From Desulfovibrio sp. (GTDB taxonomy: Bacteria > Desulfobacterota > Desulfovibrionia > Desulfovibrionales > Desulfovibrionaceae), in the NCBI RefSeq assembly GCF_009712225.1, contig NZ_WASP01000005.1, forward strand, positions 237,239 through 301,238: a DNA stretch of 64,000 bases, written 5' to 3'. Positions within the stretch are counted from its first letter, which is position 1; every line of letters begins with the position of its first letter. Of the stretch, positions 33,824-42,939 are shown in pieces. Made by a program: the position numbers and the translations under genes. A model generated the notes under the pieces. The model did not search any database, was not told the DNA's origin, and was given only the letters and a program-made list of their open reading frames with translations.

Positions 33824-34600
33824 ATGTATTCCGCAGCCCCATGCACCCGCCGTACCTTTTGCTCGCTTGCTCTAGGCACCTGCGCAGCCCTGCTGTTGCC
33901 CTGCTCTGCCCTTGCGTCCATTGCGCAGGGCATTGGCAAACCTGTGAGCGACGAGGCTCTCAAAGCCGAATTTGCCGGTATGTGCGAGGGCGCGGAGCAG
34001 ATGCTGACAGGGCAGCGGCCCGTGCAGGATTTGCGCGCCATGTTTGCAGCGGCCAAAAAAGCTCACGCCCGGCTGCTGCCCATGCCCGATATCGGCGGGC
34101 CAGAAAATCTGACCTACCCCAGCTTTCTGGTGGGGCCGCAGTATGCCGCCCTGTATACGGCCATGCGCCCCTGCGGGTTCAGCGCACGGGATGTTGGCAA
34201 GCTGGTTTACGATCTTGCCGTGTACAGCTTTGAAGCCCAAAAGGAAGTTTACCGGGCCAACGGGCAGCGCTTTTTTTCGCCAGAGTATTTTGCACTGCTG
34301 CAGGCCTGGGCGCAGCGCAGCCAGCAGCGGCGCTACCCCATGGACTGGGTGCAGACGGTATTCAGGGGTGATGGGCGTGATTTTGATATCGGCGTAGACT
34401 ACACCGAGTGCGGGCTGGTCAAGTATTTTGCGTCGCTGGGCATGCCTGAGCTTGCGCCGTATCCCTGCCGGGTGGATTTTCCCACTGCGCGGGCAGAGGG
34501 CACAGGCCTTGCGCGCACCACAACCCTGGCCACAGGTGGCAAGATGTGCGACTTCCGCTACAAGCAGGGCAGGGAAGTGACGCAGGGCTGGGACCTGTAG
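33824..34600 (+). CDS. Exported L-2-amino-thiazoline-4-carboxylate hydrolase-like protein
   Basis: The protein has 258 residues with an N-terminal signal (CTRRTFCSLALG..LASIA) that is twin-arginine-like, so periplasmic location is likely. The C-terminal part (FDIGVDYTECGLVKYF, then YPCRVDFPTARAEGTGL and KMCDFRYKQG) matches the ATC hydrolase family, whose founding member opens a thiazoline ring in L-cysteine production. Whether this exported version has that activity is uncertain; the family is mostly uncharacterised. GGGGAG precedes the ATG. A strong hairpin terminates it. Confidence 0.78.
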   Translation: MYSAAPCTRRTFCSLALGTCAALLLPCSALASIAQGIGKPVSDEALKAEFAGMCEGAEQMLTGQRPVQDLRAMFAAAKKAHARLLPMPDIGGPENLTYPSFLVGPQYAALYTAMRPCGFSARDVGKLVYDLAVYSFEAQKEVYRANGQRFFSPEYFALLQAWAQRSQQRRYPMDWVQTVFRGDGRDFDIGVDYTECGLVKYFASLGMPELAPYPCRVDFPTARAEGTGLARTTTLATGGKMCDFRYKQGREVTQGWDL

Positions 34601-34658
34601 GGGGCGCCCAGACTGTTGCGCCGTAATTGCAGCGCCGCAATTGATGCATAAAACAAAA

Positions 34659-34686
34659 CGCGGCAGGGGCCTCAGCCTCTGCCGCG
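34659..34686. terminator. Bidirectional terminator
   Basis: CGCGGCAGGGGC and GCCTCTGCCGCG pair around a 4-nt loop between two convergent genes. AAAACG precedes it and an AT-rich tail follows. Confidence 0.75.
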
Positions 34687-34716
34687 CAATTATTTATGCA
34701 ATCCGGCGCGTGCCTG

Positions 34717-35991
34717 TCAGCACTTTTTGATTGCCAGCACGTCCTTTGCAACCAGTTTGCGCATGGTTTCCGCACAGCGAAAGATATCCCTGCCCACAAT
34801 GTCGGCTTCTTCCAGCAGGGTGGTGTTGCCGTCGGCATAGGCCAGCAGGTCCATCATCAGATTGACCTGCTCGGTACAGGATGTCTTGGTGCTCAAGGTT
34901 GGGTAAAGGCCCCGCTTGCCCAGCTGCGGTTCGCACAGCACCCGCGGTTCGTAGACCACGTTTTCTTCCAGGGTCTCAAGTATGCGTGTCATGATGTTTA
35001 CGCTGCCCTCAAGGCCTTTTTGCGTAACCAGCGAGCAGTCGTCCAGCGAGGTGTGGTACTCGGGGTAGACGTGGTACTTGCTGCGCATGACGCTGCACAG
35101 GGGCAGGTCAATGCCGGGCGAGCAGTATTGGCGCTCGTCGCTTTCGCGGTCAAGAAAGGTGTAGCGGATAAAATCGGGCGCAAAGTGCCGCAGCACGTGC
35201 AGGGCCGCCTTGTCTGCCATGGTGTCGCCCTTGCGGCTGGGCAGGTAGGAATAGGCCCGCTCGTCGCCCATGCAGGTAAGGTTGAAGCCTGCCACCACAT
35301 TGCGGCGCAGGGCTTCGTGATTGCGGCTCAGATAGGTGATGGAACCGATGGTTTCTGGCACAAAAACAAAGCGGTAGGTGTAGCGGCGGGGCTGCTGGGC
35401 CACCCACTGGGCCAGAGCCGTGGCCACCACCGGGCCGGAAAGCTCGTTGTTGGCCATGGAGGGATGGCAGATGTAGGTGGAAATGAAAATTTCTTTTTCA
35501 CACTGGCCGGGTATGACAAGCTCACCGTAGGTCAGGTTGCCCGGAGCAAGTGTGGAATCGATAACTGCATGGTACATGCCGGGCACAAGCTTTTGCCGCT
35601 GCTCGTGCGTGAGGCAGAAACCCCAGCGGCGGGCATAGTACGAAGTAACGTAGGGAATGGCATTGGGCATTTCAGGCAATGAATGCAGGTGGCTTTGCAG
35701 ATCCTCAAGCGAAATCGTGCAGTCCACCGGTTCGGAATAGCCCATCACATGCAGGTTTGAATCGGCAAAGTTGGCGATGACTTCGCCAGAAGGGCCGGTG
35801 AGACGGGCCCCGGTGATGTTCCACTCGTCAGGAATTGTCCAGTCAAAAACCTTGGAGCCCGAAGGTACTTCAAAGGTTCGCAACTCGGGCAATTCTACCT
35901 GTAACATGCGCAACGTCTGCCGTACCCCGTTGCCTGTTATGCTGCGGCATATGGGAAAAAGGCTGCGTAAAAGGTCGTGGAAGCTCGTCAT
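34717..35991 (-). CDS. DUF4910-type zinc aminopeptidase-like protein
   Basis: The protein has 424 residues. The sequence SLFPICRSITGNGVRQTL at the start is characteristic of DUF4910 proteins, which have a metallo-aminopeptidase (M28-like) core. Likely metal ligands lie in ISTYICHPSMANNELSGP (His, Asn, Glu), FVPETIGSITYLS, and PEYHTSLDDCSLV (His). Family members occur in sugar- or peptide-modifying clusters, often of unknown substrate. The start at 35991 follows AAGGAAGG by 3 nt. Convergent with the ATC-hydrolase-like gene. Confidence 0.8.
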   Translation of the reverse strand: MTSFHDLLRSLFPICRSITGNGVRQTLRMLQVELPELRTFEVPSGSKVFDWTIPDEWNITGARLTGPSGEVIANFADSNLHVMGYSEPVDCTISLEDLQSHLHSLPEMPNAIPYVTSYYARRWGFCLTHEQRQKLVPGMYHAVIDSTLAPGNLTYGELVIPGQCEKEIFISTYICHPSMANNELSGPVVATALAQWVAQQPRRYTYRFVFVPETIGSITYLSRNHEALRRNVVAGFNLTCMGDERAYSYLPSRKGDTMADKAALHVLRHFAPDFIRYTFLDRESDERQYCSPGIDLPLCSVMRSKYHVYPEYHTSLDDCSLVTQKGLEGSVNIMTRILETLEENVVYEPRVLCEPQLGKRGLYPTLSTKTSCTEQVNLMMDLLAYADGNTTLLEEADIVGRDIFRCAETMRKLVAKDVLAIKKC

Positions 35992-36423
35992 TATCCTTCC
36001 TTGGTGTGCATTGCGTGAGGCAGCATTTCCCATGGGGGGTGGCAACCCTGATTGCCATTTTCCGGGGGTGACTGTCGGCGGCAATGCCTATCGCGAGCTT
36101 GCTTATTGCTAGCGGGCCGCGCCGTCAAGCAGCTTTTTCCGGCATAACGGAAAAAACCGCTGCAAACCCCCATGCAGGGCTTATTGCGCCCGGTTGCAGC
36201 AAATCAAGACTGCCATTCATGATTGCAGGCAACGGGCTTCAACAGGCAGGCTGGTCTGGCGGGAGCCAACGTGCCTTTTTTAATATAGCATACAGATCGT
36301 AAGTAGAAAAGCCCCGAATTCTGCGCATGAAATTTGCTTTGCCTCCGCCCCCTATGCTGGTATGCAGAAAGGGCTGTGTGATGCAGGCAACCACATGTAA
36401 AATCAGTCAGAATTGGAGCAGAT
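35992..36423. other. 432-nt gene-free divergent region
   Basis: It holds a perfect palindromic hairpin TTTTTCCG-N6-CGGAAAAA at 36134-36155, which may be a terminator relic or an operator. I see no gene. Confidence 0.45.
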
Positions 36424-37422
36424 ATGCCAGCCGTATCCCTCGCCGAAGCACAAAATCTGGGCGAAAAAATCCTTATGGCCCACAACGTGGCGCAGCGAAA
36501 TGCCACCTTCACCATCACTTCGCTTCTGCGGGCTGAGATGGAAGGGCTGCCCTCGCATGGGTTTTCGCGCATACCCTATTACGCGGCGCAGTCGGCTGCG
36601 GGCAAGGTAGACGGCCATGCCGTGCCGCTGGTGGAGCGCCCCAGATCTGGCGTTGTAGCTGTTGACGCCCGTTGCGGTTTTGCCTTCAGCGCTTTTGCCG
36701 ACGGCCTGCCTGTGGCGGCTCAGGCCGCAAGGGAATCGGGCGTGGCCCTGCTGGCCGTGCGCAATTCGCACCATGCCGGCGTGCTGGGCTTTCCTGTGGC
36801 TGATCTGGCGGAGCAGGGTCTTGTGGCGCTGGGCTTTGCCAACAGCCCCGCCTCGCTGGCTCCCTACGGCGGGTCAAAGGTTACCTTTGGTACCAACCCG
36901 CTAGCCATGGCCTGCCCACGTAAAAACTCGCCACCTCTTGTGATCGACCTTTCCATGGGGCTGCTTGCACGCGGCAAGATTTTGCAGGCTGCCAAGAAGG
37001 GCGAGCTTATTCCAGAGGGCGCGGCCGTGGACGCGCAGGGCAATCCCACGCGCGATCCGGCCAAGGCCTTTGACGGCGCGCTGCTGCCTTTTGGCGGTCC
37101 CAAGGGTTACGCGCTGGCCCTGATTGTGGAAATAATGTCGGCCGCGCTTACAGGTGCCGCGCTGGCCATCGAAGCCTCATCGTTGTTCACGCCCGACGGC
37201 CCCGCGCCGCGGCTTGGGCAGAGCTTCCTGATTATGGATCCTTCTGCCAGTGCAGGGGCAAACTTTGTGGACCGGGTGGAGCAGCTGCTGACCTTTATCA
37301 CCGACCAGCCCGGCACGCGTTTGCCGGGTGACCGGCGCATAGGCCTGAGCCAGGCAGCCAAACAAAGCAACAGCATTGATCTGCCGGAAGACCTGCTGAT
37401 CCAGTTACGGGAGCTCTGCTAG
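36424..37422 (+). CDS. Ldh-family (malate/L-lactate/sulfolactate dehydrogenase type) NAD(P)-dependent oxidoreductase
   Basis: The protein has 332 residues of the type 2 malate/L-lactate dehydrogenase fold. MEGLPSHGFSRIPYY near residues 39-53, VRNSHHAGVLGF with the catalytic histidine, YGGSKVTFGTNPLAMACP and PFGGPKGYALALIVEI are family signatures. Members oxidise malate, lactate, ureidoglycolate, 2,3-diketogulonate or (R)-sulfolactate; the substrate cannot be told from sequence. Sulfolactate is worth considering given the sulfonate cluster 10 kb away. GGAG lies 6 nt before the ATG. Convergent with the DUF554 gene across a strong hairpin. Confidence 0.85.
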   Translation: MPAVSLAEAQNLGEKILMAHNVAQRNATFTITSLLRAEMEGLPSHGFSRIPYYAAQSAAGKVDGHAVPLVERPRSGVVAVDARCGFAFSAFADGLPVAAQAARESGVALLAVRNSHHAGVLGFPVADLAEQGLVALGFANSPASLAPYGGSKVTFGTNPLAMACPRKNSPPLVIDLSMGLLARGKILQAAKKGELIPEGAAVDAQGNPTRDPAKAFDGALLPFGGPKGYALALIVEIMSAALTGAALAIEASSLFTPDGPAPRLGQSFLIMDPSASAGANFVDRVEQLLTFITDQPGTRLPGDRRIGLSQAAKQSNSIDLPEDLLIQLRELC

Positions 37423-37440
37423 CAAGGGCGTGGCGATTTT

Positions 37441-37466
37441 GCCCTTCGGCCTGCTGGCCGGAGGGC
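37441..37466. terminator. GC-rich hairpin between convergent genes
   Basis: GCCCTTCGGCC and GGCCGGAGGGC pair around a 4-nt loop. It lies 19 nt after the Ldh stop and 15 nt from the DUF554 stop, so it can serve both. Confidence 0.65.
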
Positions 37467-37481
37467 AAACTGCTTTTGGCG

Positions 37482-38186
37482 CTATTTGAAGGGAAAATAC
37501 AGCTCCCAGAGATACGAGAGCGGTAAAATGATGCCCAGAGCGGGCAGCATGTTGATGACAGGGAATATCTTGATGTCGCACATGCGCAGGCCCGTTGCCA
37601 CAAAAATAACACCGCCGCAGGCGGTAAAATCGTTGAGCATGGCCGGGGTCATGAGCGGGGCAATGGTGGTGGCCCCCATGTAGATGAGCGCCAGAATGAC
37701 AAACTGCGGCACGGCGATAAGGCTTACGGAAAAGCCCATGAAGGAGCCGAAAACCACGCCGGTAAACATGTCCAGCGCGGCCTTGGTCAGCAGAATGTCG
37801 GGATTGCCGGTGAGCCCCTCGTGAAAGGCCCCCAAAAAGCCCATGCTGCCAAAGCAGAATGCGGCCACCAGGGTTATGACCGTCAGGGAAAAGTTTTCGT
37901 CGCCCATACGCTTGCTTTTCAGCAGGCCGAATATGGCCCGCAAAACCTTTTGTAGCAGGGCCTCGGCATACATAATTTCGCCCACCATGGTGCCGAGAAT
38001 GAGCGAAATCGTCACGGCTGGCAGAGCCGAGGCTTTACCCACAAGGGTTGCGCCCAGACACAGGGTTATGACGCCAAAGATGGAAGGCAGGGCCTTTTTG
38101 AGCCGTTCAGGAAAAATATCGGCAAAAACAACGCCGATGATACCACCGATAAAAAGTCCGCCACTGTTCACAATGGGCCCGATCAT
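37482..38186 (-). CDS. DUF554 family inner-membrane protein (YqgA-like)
   Basis: The protein has 234 residues with about seven membrane helices and glycine-rich ends. MIGPIVNSGGLFIGGIIG at the start, GVITLCLGATLVGKAS, GTMVGEIM and the ACGGVIFVATGLRM segment are typical of DUF554. Members are uncharacterised integral membrane proteins, sometimes proposed as transporters. GGAG lies about 9 nt before the ATG. Confidence 0.85.
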   Translation of the reverse strand: MIGPIVNSGGLFIGGIIGVVFADIFPERLKKALPSIFGVITLCLGATLVGKASALPAVTISLILGTMVGEIMYAEALLQKVLRAIFGLLKSKRMGDENFSLTVITLVAAFCFGSMGFLGAFHEGLTGNPDILLTKAALDMFTGVVFGSFMGFSVSLIAVPQFVILALIYMGATTIAPLMTPAMLNDFTACGGVIFVATGLRMCDIKIFPVINMLPALGIILPLSYLWELYFPFK

Positions 38187-38443
38187 ATGCGTACTCCGCG
38201 TGATGGCATGGAAATCGTTCGGAAAGGCGGACAGGAAAGGGGGGTCTGTAGGCCGGTGTGAATCGATGTGGTGATGCCAGGTTTACTGCCCCGAAAAGCA
38301 AAGGGCGCGCATGCGCGGGGCCGCCAGCGCGCCGAAAGTATCAACAAGGTGATAATCCAGATGCGCGTTTTGGGTACCACAAGGTATTTGAGTTGACAAT
38401 AATCCCCCTCAGGGACTCAGGGCATGAGACAGCAGGAGAAAAC

Positions 38444-38755
38444 ATGATTGTCAGAACATGGCACGGCTGCGTGCCCGAAGCTTTGGGTGACACCTTTGCA
38501 GAGCATTTGCGCAGAACCGGCGAGGATCACGCTCGGGGCGTGGCGGGCAATCTGGGGGTGGCGGTGAGACGCATGACCTTTCGGGGATGGGAGCATTTTT
38601 TCTTTGCCACGTGGTGGACTTCGCTTGATGCCGTAAAGGCCTTTGCGGGCGAAGACTATCAGCTTGCGGTGCATTATCCGGACGACGAGCGCTTTGAACT
38701 GGTGGCCGACCCCTATATTTTTCACCATGAGGTAGAGCAGATCACGCCCCTGTAA
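38444..38755 (+). CDS. Antibiotic biosynthesis monooxygenase-like (ABM) small protein
   Basis: The protein has 103 residues, with a single dimeric alpha/beta-barrel (ferredoxin-like) domain. MIVRTWHGCVPEALGDTFAE and FATWWTSLDAVKAFAGED correspond to the usual strand-helix and strand segments; YPDDERFELVADPYIFHHEV ends it. Such proteins are cofactor-independent monooxygenases or ligand-binding proteins of unclear role. AGGAG lies 6 nt before the ATG. Confidence 0.75.
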   Translation: MIVRTWHGCVPEALGDTFAEHLRRTGEDHARGVAGNLGVAVRRMTFRGWEHFFFATWWTSLDAVKAFAGEDYQLAVHYPDDERFELVADPYIFHHEVEQITPL

Positions 38756-38826
38756 GTCGTGGCTGCATACCCGAAAAAGGGCGAATTTCTGCTTTTGAGA
38801 CAGCGGGCGTAAACTCTGGGGGCAAC

Positions 38827-39552
38827 GTGGTCTACGTGCTCATCGCCATATGCGGTATAGTGGCCGGGGCCATCAGCGGGGTTGTGGGCACAGGCTCGTC
38901 CATCATCCTGCTGCCGGTGCTGAGTCTGGCTTTTGGCCCCAAGGCGGCCATTCCCATCATGGCCATTGCTTCTATTGCGGGCAATGCCTCGCGCGTGCTG
39001 GCCTGGCGGCGGCAGATCAGCCTGCGGGCCTTTGCCTGGTATTCGGTTGCCGCTGTGCCGGCTGCGGTGCTGGGCGTGCGCACGCTCTGGGTTATGCCGG
39101 CGGATGTTTCCAATCTGTGTATCGGCCTGTTTTTTTTCGCGCTCATCGGTCTGAGGCGGGCCAGCCGCACGCGCGGCCTGCGGCTCAATACCCGCCAGAT
39201 GGCCATGGCCGGGGGCGTGGTGGGCTACCTGACAGGCGTTGTGTATTCCACGGGGCCGCTGACCATCCCCATCTTTGCCGGTTTTGGACTGGCCAAGGGT
39301 GCGCTGCTCGCCACAGAGGCGGCGGCCTCCATCGCCGTGTATCTGGCAAAGGCGCTGGCCTTTGGCGCGGTGGGCGGCCTGCCCCTGCCCGTGCTGTGCA
39401 ACGGCCTTGTGGTGGGGGCAACACTGGCGGTGGGTACGTTTGTGGGCAAACGCTTTGTACTGGGCATGCCCGAGGCGACCTTCAGCCTGCTCATCGACAT
39501 GATGCTTGCCTGCGCTGGACTGGTGATGACAGGCGGCGCGCTGCTTGCATAG
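38827..39552 (+). CDS. TauE/SafE family membrane transporter
   Basis: The protein has 241 residues and eight predicted helices arranged as two similar halves. GIVAGAISGVVGTGSSIILLP near the start and GVVGYLTGVVYSTGPLTIPI in the middle are the paired half-repeat motifs. The family exports sulfite, sulfoacetate and other organic anions. A GTG start is used. It follows the ABM gene by 71 nt on the same strand and may share its transcript. A second TauE/SafE gene lies at 54606 in the sulfonate cluster. Confidence 0.85.
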   Translation: MVYVLIAICGIVAGAISGVVGTGSSIILLPVLSLAFGPKAAIPIMAIASIAGNASRVLAWRRQISLRAFAWYSVAAVPAAVLGVRTLWVMPADVSNLCIGLFFFALIGLRRASRTRGLRLNTRQMAMAGGVVGYLTGVVYSTGPLTIPIFAGFGLAKGALLATEAAASIAVYLAKALAFGAVGGLPLPVLCNGLVVGATLAVGTFVGKRFVLGMPEATFSLLIDMMLACAGLVMTGGALLA

Positions 39553-39707
39553 GGTATGCCCCATGCAGAACAGGCCTGCTGCGGCCTCTTCACAAAAGTC
39601 TGTAAGGGGCATAACAGACCTGTGAATGAACAGGCACTGCGACAGGCCTGCAATGCACAAGGCCAGTTGCTGCACACGCGGCATGGCAACAAACAGGGAT
39701 ACCATCC

Positions 39708-41012
39708 ATGGCACAGCATTACATGAAGTACGGCGACAAGAAATTTTGTGTGGGGCTCGATAGCGGGCTTATGGCAGCAGAGCTGCATTCCAACGCGGTT
39801 GCACTGCCTGGAAAAAGCGCCCTTGAGCACATCAACGATGCTCTGGACAATCCCATTGGCAGCCCCCGGCTGGAAGAAATGCTCAAACCAGGACAGACCG
39901 TATGCGTGATTGTGCCCGACTCCACCCGCCTGTGGCAGTCGCCCAATGTCTATGTGCCTGCCGTGGTCGCCCGGCTGAACAAATGTGGAATCCGCGATGC
40001 CGACATTCGCATTCTCACGGCCACGGGCACGCACCGGCCCATGTCGCGTGAGGAGCACATAGCCATTGTTTCCGAGGATATTTACAACCGCATTGGGGTT
40101 ATCGACCACAAGTGTCGCGATACGGCAGACATGGTCAAGGCTGGCGTGACCAGCAACGGCACCGAAGTGTGGTTTAACCGCGTGGCCATGGAAAGCGACC
40201 ATATCATCCTGACTGGCGGCGTGGTGTACCATTTTCTGGCCGGGTACGGCGGCGGCCCCAAGTATCTGCTGCCCGGCATCGCCAGCTACGAGACCATCCA
40301 GAGGCACCATAATCTTGCCCTCAACGAGGGCTTTGGCAGTGGCACCAACGCGGCCGTGCGCAGCGCCAACATGGAGAGCAGCAATATTTTTCATGCTGAT
40401 CTTGAAGAAGCCGCCCTGCTTGCCAAACCCAGCTTTTTGCTCAACGTGGTGGTGGACGACAGCTATAACATCATCAAGGCTGTGGCTGGCGACATGGTGC
40501 TGGCCCATCGCGAAGCCTGTGCCCTGGTGGACGCCATAGACGGTGTCAACGTGGCCGAACGCACGCCGCTGGTTATTGCCAGCGCGGGCGGCGCCCCCAA
40601 GGATATCAATTTTTACCAGACCATCAAAACCCTGGCCAACGCCCTTGCGGTGGTGAGCGAGGGCGGCACGATCATCATCCTTTCAGCATGCACCGAGGGT
40701 TTTGGCAGTGCGGACACCCGGCACCAGATATGTGATTTCAGCACCATGGAAGAACGCGAAAAAGACCTGCGCGAAAACTTTTCCATCGGCAGCTATGTGG
40801 GATTTCTGTTTGCGGAATCGGCGGAAAAGCACCATCTCATCATGGTAAGCGCCATGGATGCGGCAGACTTTGCCAAAACAAAGATACACATCACCAGAAC
40901 CCTCGACGAAGCCCTTGCACTTGCAAAAGAATTGAACAATGGCAGGGAGCTGCGTGCAACCCTGTTGCCCCACGGGGCCAATACCCTGCCCAAGCTTGCG
41001 GGCAACTGTTAG
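39708..41012 (+). CDS. Nickel-dependent lactate racemase family protein (LarA-like)
   Basis: The protein has 434 residues. It carries the residues that hold the nickel-pincer nucleotide in LarA: His109 in ATGTHRPM, His175 in GGVVYHFLAGYGGGPKY, Lys185 and His201 in YETIQRHH, all one residue off L. plantarum numbering. The reaction would be racemisation or epimerisation of a 2-hydroxy acid; many LarA homologs act on substrates other than lactate. The cofactor genes larB, larC and larE are not in this window. A terminator follows at 41042. Confidence 0.87.
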   Translation: MAQHYMKYGDKKFCVGLDSGLMAAELHSNAVALPGKSALEHINDALDNPIGSPRLEEMLKPGQTVCVIVPDSTRLWQSPNVYVPAVVARLNKCGIRDADIRILTATGTHRPMSREEHIAIVSEDIYNRIGVIDHKCRDTADMVKAGVTSNGTEVWFNRVAMESDHIILTGGVVYHFLAGYGGGPKYLLPGIASYETIQRHHNLALNEGFGSGTNAAVRSANMESSNIFHADLEEAALLAKPSFLLNVVVDDSYNIIKAVAGDMVLAHREACALVDAIDGVNVAERTPLVIASAGGAPKDINFYQTIKTLANALAVVSEGGTIIILSACTEGFGSADTRHQICDFSTMEEREKDLRENFSIGSYVGFLFAESAEKHHLIMVSAMDAADFAKTKIHITRTLDEALALAKELNNGRELRATLLPHGANTLPKLAGNC

Positions 41013-41041
41013 CAGGGATGCGGTTATAGTGACGCAAGTCT

Positions 41042-41097
41042 GGCCTTGAACGCTGGCAGCAGTGGTACGTGCCTTGCGTTCAAGGTCCTTGTTTTAT
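41042..41097 (+). terminator. Terminator of the larA-like gene
   Basis: GGCCTTGAACGC and GCGTTCAAGGTCC pair over a 22-nt loop and are followed by TTGTTTTATTTG. Confidence 0.75.
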
Positions 41098-41204
41098 TTG
41101 TGTGTTGATTTTGCCTGTGTGTCCGGCGCAGGCATGGGCCACTGCTTGCTTGGATAAATGTAGAAAATGCGATATTTCCCATGAATGCAATCTGTGGGGG
41201 AGCT

Positions 41205-42182
41205 ATGCGCTTTATCTATAATGCGAGTACCGATGCACCGTTCAATCTGGCGACGGAAGAATGGCTGCTGCATAATTCAGATACGGACGTATTCATGCTG
41301 TGGCGCAATGCTCCTGCCGTAATTGTAGGACGCAACCAGAACAGCCATTCCGAAATCAACGCAGATTACGTGCAGCAACACCGTATCCCCGTGGTGCGCA
41401 GGCTTACCGGCGGGGGAGCTGTTTTTCACGATCTGGGCAATATCAACTTTACCTTCATCAGCCTCAACAACCAGTCTGGCCTGTTGGATTTCAGGCGGTT
41501 CGCCACGCCGATCATCGAGGCACTCAATGCCCTGAACGTTCCCTGCGAATTTAATGGCCGCAACGACATGGTGGTGGGAGAAAGCAAAATTTCGGGCAAT
41601 GCGCAGCACGCGCACCGCGACCGGCTGCTGCATCACGGAACCCTGCTGTACAGCGCAAACCTCGATTCGGTCTGCGCCGCTCTCAAGCCCAGCCCTGCCA
41701 AATACGTCGACAAATCCGTCAAAAGCGTACGTGGGCGTGTGCGCAACATTGTGGATTTCATGCCCAAACCCATGGCAATTGAGGAATTCATCAACTATCT
41801 CATGGCCTATGTTGCCAATGACCAGAAGGCAGAAATCTCGCGTCTGAGCCACGATGAAATAGAGGCCATCGAAAAGCTGGCCGAAGAGCGTTACCGGTCG
41901 TGGTACTGGAATTACGGTTATTCGCCCAATTACGCCTTTGAGCGCACCACCAAAACCCCCGGCGGCGTGCTGGACGTGCGTATGGACGTGCGCAACGGCG
42001 TGATTGCCGACATTCGCCTGTTTGGCGACTATTTTGGCGTACGTGACGTGGTGGAGCTTGAGGATACGCTTTGCGGCTGCCGTCACGAGCGCGAGGCCCT
42101 CAAGCGGCGGCTGGCCCTGGTACACATCGATGCCTACATTCAGGGCGTGGGCGAACGCATCTTTCTTGACTGCCTTTTCTAG
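41205..42182 (+). CDS. lplA: Lipoate-protein ligase A family
   Basis: The protein has 325 residues. It attaches lipoate (via lipoyl-AMP) to lysines of 2-oxoacid dehydrogenase E2 and GcvH proteins. Domain signatures are FNLATEEWLL, IVGRNQNSHSEIN, RRLTGGGAVFHDLGNINFTF and SKISGNAQHAHRDRLLHHGT, the last holding the lipoyl-adenylate lysine loop. The C-terminal accessory domain (about 245-325) is present, so the ligase should be fully active alone. GGGGAG precedes the ATG at 41205. Confidence 0.9.
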   Translation: MRFIYNASTDAPFNLATEEWLLHNSDTDVFMLWRNAPAVIVGRNQNSHSEINADYVQQHRIPVVRRLTGGGAVFHDLGNINFTFISLNNQSGLLDFRRFATPIIEALNALNVPCEFNGRNDMVVGESKISGNAQHAHRDRLLHHGTLLYSANLDSVCAALKPSPAKYVDKSVKSVRGRVRNIVDFMPKPMAIEEFINYLMAYVANDQKAEISRLSHDEIEAIEKLAEERYRSWYWNYGYSPNYAFERTTKTPGGVLDVRMDVRNGVIADIRLFGDYFGVRDVVELEDTLCGCRHEREALKRRLALVHIDAYIQGVGERIFLDCLF

Positions 42183-42396
42183 CCCCGCGGCGGAGCGGCA
42201 GCATTTGCGGCATGCCGTGGCTTGATTTTTCTTATACATCCGACATGTCGGTAACAGCTGACCTGCGGCCTCGCGGCTGCGGGCTGGATGCCTTGCGGCC
42301 TGTATTCGCGTGCACAAATGCCTATTGTTGATAATGATATAAAGGTATATCTGCCTTGCAGGCATTAAAATTGGAAATTTCCGGCCCTGAACTCGG

Positions 42397-42425
42397 TTGA
42401 CAAAACGATAGCTAGCTAATATTTA
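42397..42425 (+). promoter_or_regulatory. Promoter of the marR-emrAB operon
   Basis: TTGACA at 42397-42402, a 17-nt spacer and TATTTA at 42420-42425 make a good sigma70 promoter 26 nt before the marR start. Confidence 0.75.
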
Positions 42426-42430
42426 GCTAT
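42408..42430. promoter_or_regulatory. MarR-type operator overlapping the -10 box
   Basis: The perfect inverted repeat ATAGCTA-N9-TAGCTAT (42408-42414 and 42424-42430) overlaps the promoter of the operon. Its size and place fit autorepression by the encoded MarR protein. Confidence 0.7.
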
Positions 42431-42450
42431 GCACACAATGAGGGGGTAGC

Positions 42451-42894
42451 ATGAGCTCTTCCACCAGAGAAATAGTTGGCATGACCATTGCCCGTACCTC
42501 CCGTATGTGGCGCAACAAGCTTGACGAAAGGCTTTCGCCCCTGGGACTCACGCAGGCGCGCTGGCTGGTGCTTATGCATCTTTCACGCATGGGCGGCGAA
42601 GCTCCGCAAAAAGAGCTGGCCATTTCTGTGGGAGTGGAAGGCCCAACCCTTGTGCGCGTGCTGGATGGCCTAGAACGTCTGGGTCTGGTGCAGCGCGTGG
42701 GCGTTGAGGGCGACCGCCGTGCCCGGCGCGTGTGCCTTACCGCCAAGGCCGACAGTGTTATAAGCGATATCATGCGTATTGGTGCGAATTTGCGTGCCGA
42801 AGCCCTGCTTGGCATCACCGATGCAGAGCTTGAAAGTTTTTACCGCGTGCTTGAAACCATCATGGGCAATCTGGCCGCCGCACCGCCAGAATAG
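42451..42894 (+). CDS. MarR family transcriptional regulator
   Basis: The protein has 147 residues with a winged helix-turn-helix: LTQARWLVLMHLSRMGGE (recognition region start), QKELAISVGVEGPTLVRVLD (helix-turn-helix), then the wing GDRRARRVCLTAKA. MarR proteins bind DNA as dimers and release it on phenolic or other ligands. It precedes emrA and emrB on one transcript and has a palindrome over its own promoter, so it most likely represses this efflux operon. Confidence 0.92.
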   Translation: MSSSTREIVGMTIARTSRMWRNKLDERLSPLGLTQARWLVLMHLSRMGGEAPQKELAISVGVEGPTLVRVLDGLERLGLVQRVGVEGDRRARRVCLTAKADSVISDIMRIGANLRAEALLGITDAELESFYRVLETIMGNLAAAPPE

Positions 42895-42939
42895 CACACA
42901 GACCGGCACGCGGAACAGCATTTCAGGAGTTCCGTTCAC